Positions 58,484 to 64,000 of a stretch of 64,000 nt of DNA are shown here, piece after piece. A program made the translations under genes and the position numbers. Position 1 is the stretch's first letter; the number at the start of each line of letters is the position of its first letter. The notes below the pieces were generated by a model that worked only from the letters and a program-made list of their open reading frames with translations, did not search any database and was not told the origin of the DNA. This stretch comes from Mesorhizobium sp. SARCC-RB16n (lineage in GTDB: Bacteria > Pseudomonadota > Alphaproteobacteria > Rhizobiales > Rhizobiaceae): NCBI RefSeq assembly GCF_008520305.1, contig NZ_ML703269.1, positions 186,001-250,000 on the forward strand, given 5' to 3'.

Positions 58484-58801
58484 TCAGTTTTCGGTTGGCT
58501 CCGTCGGCACCATGCTTGGCGCGGGTGTCGAGATCGGCGTGACGTGCAGGTGCGGCGCCATTGTGTTTGCCGGGCAACTATCGCCAACCTTGGTCCAGGA
58601 TGTGTTGTTGAGCACCATGTCGCAGCGAGCCAAATAACTCTGGTCGGCAATCGTCAGGCAGGCGACCTGGCCGACCGGATAGGATTTTCCGTTGGCGAGA
58701 CATTCCGGGGCGGCGAAGGCCGGCACGATCGCGACCGTCGCGAATGCCAAGCCGATCGGACAAAGAGCAAATCGAATGCTCATGGGAACCCCAGCCGCCA
58801 T
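58484..58801 (-). CDS. Secreted hypothetical protein
   Basis: A 105-residue protein. The signal peptide (IRFALCPIGLAFATVAIVPAFA) is followed by a small domain with four cysteines (PECLANGKSYPVGQVACL; RCDM; DSCPAN), perhaps two disulfides. The C-terminus is Pro/Thr-rich. No family was recognised. The start at 58801 has GGGAG eight bases upstream. Confidence 0.68.
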   Translation of the reverse strand: MAAGVPMSIRFALCPIGLAFATVAIVPAFAAPECLANGKSYPVGQVACLTIADQSYLARCDMVLNNTSWTKVGDSCPANTMAPHLHVTPISTPAPSMVPTEPTEN

Positions 58802-58867
58802 GATGATCTCCCATCATGCGTCGGAATGTGGCGATATGAGGTCCGGGCGGCGCGGTGGGCAGAAGGG

Positions 58868-59662
58868 TCAAGCCGGCTGTAAGGCAAGGTCGATCGCCAC
58901 CGGGACGTGATCGGACGGTTTTTCCCAGGCGCGCACATGCTTTTCGACCGACGCCGATGAGAATCGGTTGGCGGCTTCCGGCGACAACAGCAGATGGTCG
59001 ATGCGGATGCCGTTGTTCTTCTGCCAGGCGCCGGCCTGATAGTCCCAGAAGGTGTAGGTGTCGGGAGCATCGGTGACCGCGCGCACCGCTTCGGTGAAGC
59101 CGAGGTTCAGCAGCCGGCGGAAGGCCTGCCGTGTCTGCGGCTGGAACAGCGCGTCGCCCAGCCAGTTTTCGGGAAACCGCGCGTCGATCGGCTCGGGGAT
59201 GACGTTGTAGTCGCCGGCCAGCACCAGTGTCTCTTCCAACCTCAGCCGCTCTTCGGCCCAGCGCTCCAGCCGCGCCATCCAGGACAGCTTGTAGGGAAAC
59301 TTCTTCTCGTCATCGATCGGGTTGCCGTTGGGCAGATAGAGCGAGGCGACGCGAAGCGCGCCCTTGTCGGTCGAGAACACGCCTTCGATGAAGCGCGCCT
59401 GTTCGTCGGCGTCGTCGCCCGGCAGGCCTTTGATAACCTCGTCGAAGCGCAGCTTCGACAGCAGCGCGACACCGTTGAAGCCCTTCTGGCCATGGGTTTC
59501 GACATTGTAGCCAAGCGCCTCGATCTCGGCGCGCGGGAACTGCTCGTCGACCGTCTTGATCTCCTGCAGGCAGACGATGTCGGGCGCGCTTTCGGTCAGC
59601 CAATGGGTGAGGTTGCCGATACGGGCGCGCACGCCGTTGATGTTCCAGGTGACGATTTTCAT
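58868..59662 (-). CDS. xthA: Exodeoxyribonuclease III
   Basis: A 264-residue AP endonuclease/exonuclease III. Metal and catalytic motifs are MKIVTWNINGVRAR, CLQEIKT, LAGDYNV and IRIDHLLLS with final SDHVP. It repairs abasic sites. It is followed on the same strand as the VOC and erpA genes. Confidence 0.95.
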   Translation of the reverse strand: MKIVTWNINGVRARIGNLTHWLTESAPDIVCLQEIKTVDEQFPRAEIEALGYNVETHGQKGFNGVALLSKLRFDEVIKGLPGDDADEQARFIEGVFSTDKGALRVASLYLPNGNPIDDEKKFPYKLSWMARLERWAEERLRLEETLVLAGDYNVIPEPIDARFPENWLGDALFQPQTRQAFRRLLNLGFTEAVRAVTDAPDTYTFWDYQAGAWQKNNGIRIDHLLLSPEAANRFSSASVEKHVRAWEKPSDHVPVAIDLALQPA

Positions 59663-59669
59663 GACGGTC

Positions 59670-60062
59670 TCATTGTTCCTGCGGCGGAAGGCGTTCGACG
59701 AGTCCGACCGTATTGCCTGCCGGATCCTTTATAAAGGCCATCCATTCGCTTTCCCCCGCCGGGCCGAACTGGCCCTCGGTGTCGCGATGGACCAGCGCCG
59801 GCGGCGCGGTGAAGGGAATGCCGGCCGCCCTTGCCTCGGCGTGGAACGCTTCGAGGCCGGAAATGTCGAGATAGATGGTGCCGGCCGGGATGCCGTCGGT
59901 GAACAACAGCCTGACATCGCCGGCCATGATGAAGGCGATGCCGGGCGGATCGAACCGCGCATGCACCTTCATGCCGAGGACGTCACGCCAAAAGGCCAGC
60001 GTCGCGTCGAGGTCGCGACCGGCGGAGAGAGCAACCTGACGAACCGCGCCAGTTGCGGGCAT
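59670..60062 (-). CDS. VOC/glyoxalase family protein
   Basis: A 130-residue single-domain VOC protein with the beta-alpha-beta3 pattern (TLAFWRDVLGMKVHARFDPP; SEWMAFIKDPAGNTVGLVE). The substrate is unknown. The ATG at 60062 lies just downstream of the erpA stop, so they form a unit. Confidence 0.85.
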   Translation of the reverse strand: MPATGAVRQVALSAGRDLDATLAFWRDVLGMKVHARFDPPGIAFIMAGDVRLLFTDGIPAGTIYLDISGLEAFHAEARAAGIPFTAPPALVHRDTEGQFGPAGESEWMAFIKDPAGNTVGLVERLPPQEQ

Positions 60063-60069
60063 CTCGGTC

Positions 60070-60417
60070 CTAGATGGAGAAGCTGGTGCCGCAGCCGCAG
60101 GAGGCGACCGCATTCGGGTTCCTGATCTGGAACGACTGGCCCATCAGATCGTCGACGAAGTCGATAACCGAGCCGCCCATATAGACCAGCGACAGATCAT
60201 CGATCAGCACCGTGGCGCCGTCCTTCTCGATGGCGACGTCGTCCTCGTTGCGCGCATCGACCAGATCGAACTTGTAGGAAAAGCCGGAGCAGCCGCCGCC
60301 TTCGACGGAAACGCGCAGCGCCGTCTTACCGGCTTCGGCCGAAACAATCCTAGCGATCCGCTCGGCGGCGGCCTCGGTCATCTCGACTTTCATGGCGGTC
60401 TTGGCATCCGCGCCCAT
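60070..60417 (-). CDS. erpA: Iron-sulfur cluster insertion protein ErpA
   Basis: A 115-residue A-type carrier. The three conserved cysteines are in [11 protein letters not shown] and [10 protein letters not shown]. It delivers iron-sulfur clusters to apo-proteins. The start at 60417 has AAGGTGA upstream; a shorter start at 60393 ([12 protein letters not shown]) is possible. It is divergent from dgt. Confidence 0.92.
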   Translation of the reverse strand: MGADAKTAMKVEMTEAAAERIARIVSAEAGKTALRVSVEGGGCSGFSYKFDLVDARNEDDVAIEKDGATVLIDDLSLVYMGGSVIDFVDDLMGQSFQIRNPNAVASCGCGTSFSI

Positions 60418-60493
60418 CGGCGTCACCTTGCTTTCGGTTTCACATGATAGGTATGAAGCGCGACGGGGCAAGTCAACTGCGGCGGCATCAGCC

Positions 60494-61708
60494 ATGACAA
60501 ATGAGCTTGGCGACATCGGATTCGGCTATCGGCCGCGGGCGGCCTATGCCACGGATCCTGCGCGCTCGCGCGGCCGGCTGTTCGACGAGGTCGAAAGTCC
60601 GACCCGCACGCCGTTCCAGCGGGACCGCGACCGGATCATCCACTCGACGGCCTTCCGCCGGCTCAAACACAAGACCCAGGTCTTCATCGCCCATGAAGGC
60701 GACCACTATCGCACTCGGCTGACCCATTCGATCGAAGTGGCGCAGATCGCGCGTGCGCTGGCGCGGGCGCTGCGCGGCGATGAGGATCTCGCCGAAGCGG
60801 TGGCGCTGGTGCATGATTTCGGTCACACGCCCTTTGGCCACACAGGCGAGGACGCGCTGAACGAAAAGATGGCGGCGTGGGGCGGCTTCGACCACAACGC
60901 ACAATCCCTGCGCATCGTGACGAGACTGGAGGCGCGCTACGCCGAATTCGATGGGCTCAATCTGAGCTGGGAGACGCTGGAAGGCCTGGTCAAGCACAAT
61001 GGTCCGCTGATCGACAGCAGCGGCAAGGGCCTGAAAGGGCCAGTACCGCAGGCGATCCGCGATTACTCGCAATTGCAGGATCTCGAACTCGACCGGTTCG
61101 CCGGCGTCGAAGCGCAGTGCGCTGCGATCGCCGACGATATCGCCTACAACACGCATGATATCGACGATGGGCTGAGGTCAGGACTGCTGACGCTCGAGAT
61201 GCTGAAGGCCGTTTCGCTGCCGGGAGCGATCCTGGAGGGTGTGCGCCAACGCTATCCTAGCCTCGATGACATGCGTACCGGCCACGAACTGATGCGGCGG
61301 CAGATCACGGCCATGGTCGAGGATGTGATCAAGTCAACGGCCGCCAATCTGGAGCGTGTCGGGCCACAGAACGCCGAAGCGGTGAGGGCGGCCGGCGAGA
61401 CGATGGTGACCTTTTCGGCCGAGATGGCAGAAGCCGAGAAGGAATTGAAGGCCTTCCTTTATAAGCATCTCTACCGGCATGAGGAGGTTATGCGGGTGCG
61501 TGCGGACGCGGAGCAGATCGTCAGGGACCTGTTCGACATCTATTTTGCCGACCCGCGCGCCATGCCGGACGGCTGGCGCGAAGGGCTGGACCGCGCCGAG
61601 GATCGCATCAAGGCGCGTAGCGTCGCCGATTTCCTGGCCGGCATGACCGACACCTACGCGCTCAAGGAACACAGGCGTTTGTTTGACCGCACCCCGGATT
61701 TGAGCTAG
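60494..61708 (+). CDS. dgt: Deoxyguanosinetriphosphate triphosphohydrolase-like protein
   Basis: A 404-residue HD-domain hydrolase. The HD metal site is in [15 protein letters not shown] and [16 protein letters not shown], and FDHNAQSLR is typical of Dgt proteins. It hydrolyses dNTPs. It is followed 61 bp later by argS and a SPOR-type gene, the conserved alphaproteobacterial order. Confidence 0.93.
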   Translation: MTNELGDIGFGYRPRAAYATDPARSRGRLFDEVESPTRTPFQRDRDRIIHSTAFRRLKHKTQVFIAHEGDHYRTRLTHSIEVAQIARALARALRGDEDLAEAVALVHDFGHTPFGHTGEDALNEKMAAWGGFDHNAQSLRIVTRLEARYAEFDGLNLSWETLEGLVKHNGPLIDSSGKGLKGPVPQAIRDYSQLQDLELDRFAGVEAQCAAIADDIAYNTHDIDDGLRSGLLTLEMLKAVSLPGAILEGVRQRYPSLDDMRTGHELMRRQITAMVEDVIKSTAANLERVGPQNAEAVRAAGETMVTFSAEMAEAEKELKAFLYKHLYRHEEVMRVRADAEQIVRDLFDIYFADPRAMPDGWREGLDRAEDRIKARSVADFLAGMTDTYALKEHRRLFDRTPDLS

Positions 61709-61769
61709 GGCGGGCTCGATTTGCCGGCCAAATGGCCGGATTCGTCATAAAGCCGCCAGAGCATACACC

Positions 61770-63527
61770 ATGAACATCTTCGCCGATTTCACCGCGCGAG
61801 TCGTAAAGGCCGTCGAAGCGCTTGACCTGAAAGACAGCAATGGCGTTTCGCCTGATCTGTCGCGCATCGCCGTCGAGCCGCCGCGCGACGCCAGCCATGG
61901 CGATCTCGCGACCAATGCGGCAATGGTGCTGGCCAAGCCAACCGGCCAGAACCCGCGTGCGCTGGCCGAGAAACTGGCGGAAGCGCTGCGGGTGGACACA
62001 GACGTCGCCGCCGCCGAGGTCGCTGGTCCCGGTTTCGTCAATCTGCGGCTCAAGGACGGTTTCTGGCAGGCGCATCTGTCGGCGCTTCTGGGCGAGGGCC
62101 GTAACTATGGCCGCTCGGCGATCGGCGCCGGTCGCAAAACCAACGTCGAATATGTCTCGGCCAACCCGACCGGGCCGATGCATGTCGGCCATTGCCGGGG
62201 TGCCGTCGTCGGTGACGCGCTCGCCAATCTGATGGCGTTCGCCGGCTACGACGTGACCAAGGAATATGTCATCAACGACGCCGGCTCGCAGATCGACGTG
62301 CTTGGACGCTCCGCGATGCTGCGCTACCGCGAAGCGCTTGACGAGGATATCGGCGAGATTCCGCCGGGACTTTATCCCGGTGACTATCTCGTCTCCGTCG
62401 GCGAGGCCCTGGTCAGGGAGTTTGGCCGTTCCTTGCTGCAGATGCCGGATGACGAGGCGCTGGCCGTCGTCAAGGACCGGACTATCGATGCGATGATGGC
62501 GATGATCCGCGAGGATCTTGCGCTGCTCAACGTGCATCACGACGTGTTCTTTTCCGAACGCACGCTCCATGCCGACAATGCCAGGAAGATCCGCTCGGCG
62601 ATCAATGACCTGACGCTGAAGGGCCATATCTACAAGGGCAAGCTGCCGCCGCCCAAGGGCGAGAAGCCGGACGACTGGGAAGATCGCGAGCAGACGCTGT
62701 TCCGCTCGACCGCGGTCGGCGACGACATGGACCGGGCGCTGGTCAAGTCCGACGGATCGTTCACCTATTTCGCCGCCGATGTGGCTTACCTGAAGGACAA
62801 GGTCGATCGCGGCTTCGTCGACCTGATCTACGTTCTCGGTGCCGACCATGGCGGCTATGTGAAGCGGCTGGAGGCGCTGGCGCGGGCGATTGCCGGCGAC
62901 GACGTCAAGCTCACAGTCCTTTTGTGCAATCTGGTCAAGCTGTTTCGCGACGGCGAGCCGGTGCGCATGTCGAAGCGGTCCGGCGATTTCGTGACGCTGC
63001 GCGAGGTGGTTGAAGAAGTCGGACGCGATCCGATCCGCTTCATGATGCTCTACCGCAAGAACGATGCGCCGCTCGATTTCGACTTCGCCAAGGTGACCGA
63101 GCAGTCGAAGGACAATCCGGTGTTTTACGTGCAGTACGCCTCGGCGCGCTGCCATTCGGTGTTCCGGCAGGCGAGCGAACAGTTGGGGGAGGCGAATTTC
63201 GACCGCAACAAGCTGGCGGCCGCGGCAACATCGCTGACCGACGAAGGTGAAATCGGCCTGATCAGGAAGCTTGCAGAATATCCACGCCTGATTGAATCAG
63301 CGGCACTTGCGCTCGAGCCGCATCGGCTGGCATTTTATCTCTATGATCTGGCTTCCAGTTTCCATGGACACTGGAACCGTGGCACGGATAATCCGGACTT
63401 ACGTTTTGTTAAGGTTAACGACCGACAATTGACGCATGCCAGACTAGGGCTGGTGCAGGCTGTTTCGGATGTTCTGACGTCCGGCCTGACGTTGATCGGA
63501 GCCGCTGCGCCCACCGAAATGCGTTAG
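61770..63527 (+). CDS. argS: Arginyl-tRNA synthetase
   Basis: A 585-residue class I synthetase. Its HIGH-type motif is in [20 protein letters not shown], the KMSKS-type sequence is RMSKRSGDF, and the C-terminal anticodon-binding DALR domain ends in [19 protein letters not shown]. The GHCRG form is usual for ArgRS. Confidence 0.97.
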   Translation: MNIFADFTARVVKAVEALDLKDSNGVSPDLSRIAVEPPRDASHGDLATNAAMVLAKPTGQNPRALAEKLAEALRVDTDVAAAEVAGPGFVNLRLKDGFWQAHLSALLGEGRNYGRSAIGAGRKTNVEYVSANPTGPMHVGHCRGAVVGDALANLMAFAGYDVTKEYVINDAGSQIDVLGRSAMLRYREALDEDIGEIPPGLYPGDYLVSVGEALVREFGRSLLQMPDDEALAVVKDRTIDAMMAMIREDLALLNVHHDVFFSERTLHADNARKIRSAINDLTLKGHIYKGKLPPPKGEKPDDWEDREQTLFRSTAVGDDMDRALVKSDGSFTYFAADVAYLKDKVDRGFVDLIYVLGADHGGYVKRLEALARAIAGDDVKLTVLLCNLVKLFRDGEPVRMSKRSGDFVTLREVVEEVGRDPIRFMMLYRKNDAPLDFDFAKVTEQSKDNPVFYVQYASARCHSVFRQASEQLGEANFDRNKLAAAATSLTDEGEIGLIRKLAEYPRLIESAALALEPHRLAFYLYDLASSFHGHWNRGTDNPDLRFVKVNDRQLTHARLGLVQAVSDVLTSGLTLIGAAAPTEMR

Positions 63528-63630
63528 GTTTGACTAAAAAACCTGTCACCTTTTGCCCACATTGCGCTGGTAAGGGCCAACCCTGCGCGACGTCCAAGGC
63601 GTCCGAATGAGTGCGAGTTCGGGAACAATA

Positions 63631-64000
63631 ATGGCAGACAGACCCCAGCTGAGAGTAGCCGACAACAACGACATCGCCGACGATGATCCGTTCGCGGAAC
63701 TGACCAGGATCATGGGTTTCGACCCGCGCCAGCCGGTCAAGCCGCAGGCACCGACCCAGCCGAAAGCCGGTGTCGTCGATCCGTCCGCCGGAGGGGACGA
63801 TTTCGACATCGATCTCGAGAAGGAGCTGATGGGCGAATTCGACGCTGCCGATAGCGTTGCTGCTCCAGTTGTCGAGACTCATGAGCCGGCATTCGAGCCG
63901 ACGGCCGTCGATGTGGCGGACGACGATCTTGCGCTGTCGCTCGATGACGATTTCCACCTGGACATGTCGGATGCCGATGACGAGGCCGTCGCCGCCAGCC
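63631..64000 (+). CDS. SPOR-domain-type protein (N-terminal part)
   Basis: An ATG-initiated frame runs off the right edge. The first ~123 residues are acidic and low-complexity (DDDPFAELTRIMGF; DDFDIDLEKELMGEFD; LALSLDDDFHLDMSDADDE), as in the N-terminal cytoplasmic region of alphaproteobacterial SPOR-domain proteins. These follow argS in the conserved order dgt-argS-SPOR-nagZ. The SPOR domain itself would lie beyond the window. Confidence 0.75.
   Translation, partial: MADRPQLRVADNNDIADDDPFAELTRIMGFDPRQPVKPQAPTQPKAGVVDPSAGGDDFDIDLEKELMGEFDAADSVAAPVVETHEPAFEPTAVDVADDDLALSLDDDFHLDMSDADDEAVAAS

Noticed and set aside
61662-63155. 497-residue open frame antisense to argS
   Set aside because: Shadow of argS; codon pattern fits the + strand gene.

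Overview
The window looks like a chromosomal segment of a Hyphomicrobiales (Rhizobiales) alphaproteobacterium, most likely Mesorhizobium or a close Phyllobacteriaceae relative. It has high GC and densely packed genes. It carries RirA with its three cluster cysteines, ExoR, PopZ (DUF2497), HmuP, DUF982, a ROSE-type leader before a small heat-shock gene, and the pcm-tolC-popZ-valS and dgt-argS-SPOR gene orders. No phage, insertion sequence, CRISPR array or plasmid functions were seen.

Layout. 1-4.1 kb: an Lrp-type regulator divergent from putA (proline catabolism). 4.1-13.3 kb: a heme/iron locus. Leftward it has a TonB-dependent heme receptor, a secreted protein of unknown role, TonB and a heme-degrading monooxygenase. 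Rightward it has hmuP, hmuS, hmuT, hmuU and hmuV, then convergent rirA. hmuV carries a one-base frameshift at a T5 run. TGA-N9-TCA motifs of the type proposed for RirA lie before both hmuP and rirA. 13.4-23.2 kb: a DUF445 protein, a phasin, a MaoC hydratase, a truncated MFS gene beside a LysR regulator, a MocR-EamA divergent pair, a zinc alcohol dehydrogenase, and an overlapping DUF4262 / maleylacetoacetate isomerase-like / FAA-hydrolase operon.

23.4-27.2 kb: a signalling locus with a NarL-type response regulator, a hybrid histidine kinase and a FIST-domain protein, resembling the NosP-NahK nitric-oxide pathway. 27.4-31.1 kb: coxS-coxL-coxM of form II (AYRGAGR motif). 31.4-36 kb: acyltransferase, GNAT, CutC, a secreted cupin and a small heat-shock cluster with a thermometer-like leader.

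36.1-45.7 kb is the most interesting block. A LysR regulator is divergent from a betaine-type ABC transporter (binding protein, permease, ATPase). This is followed by four tightly coupled genes that resemble the whole dimethylsulfoniopropionate (DMSP) demethylation pathway: DmdA-like THF-dependent demethylase, DmdB-like CoA ligase, DmdD-like crotonase and DmdC-like acyl-CoA dehydrogenase. The predicted flow is uptake of DMSP or a related onium compound, demethylation, CoA activation, oxidation, and hydration with release of methanethiol.

45.7-64 kb is mainly conserved chromosomal backbone: tRNA-Asn, tRNA-Cys, pcm, tolC, popZ, valS, a FadL-like porin, ilvD, exoR, xthA, a VOC protein, erpA, dgt, argS and the start of a SPOR-type gene. 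A decayed histidine-kinase fragment lies just after the dmd genes.
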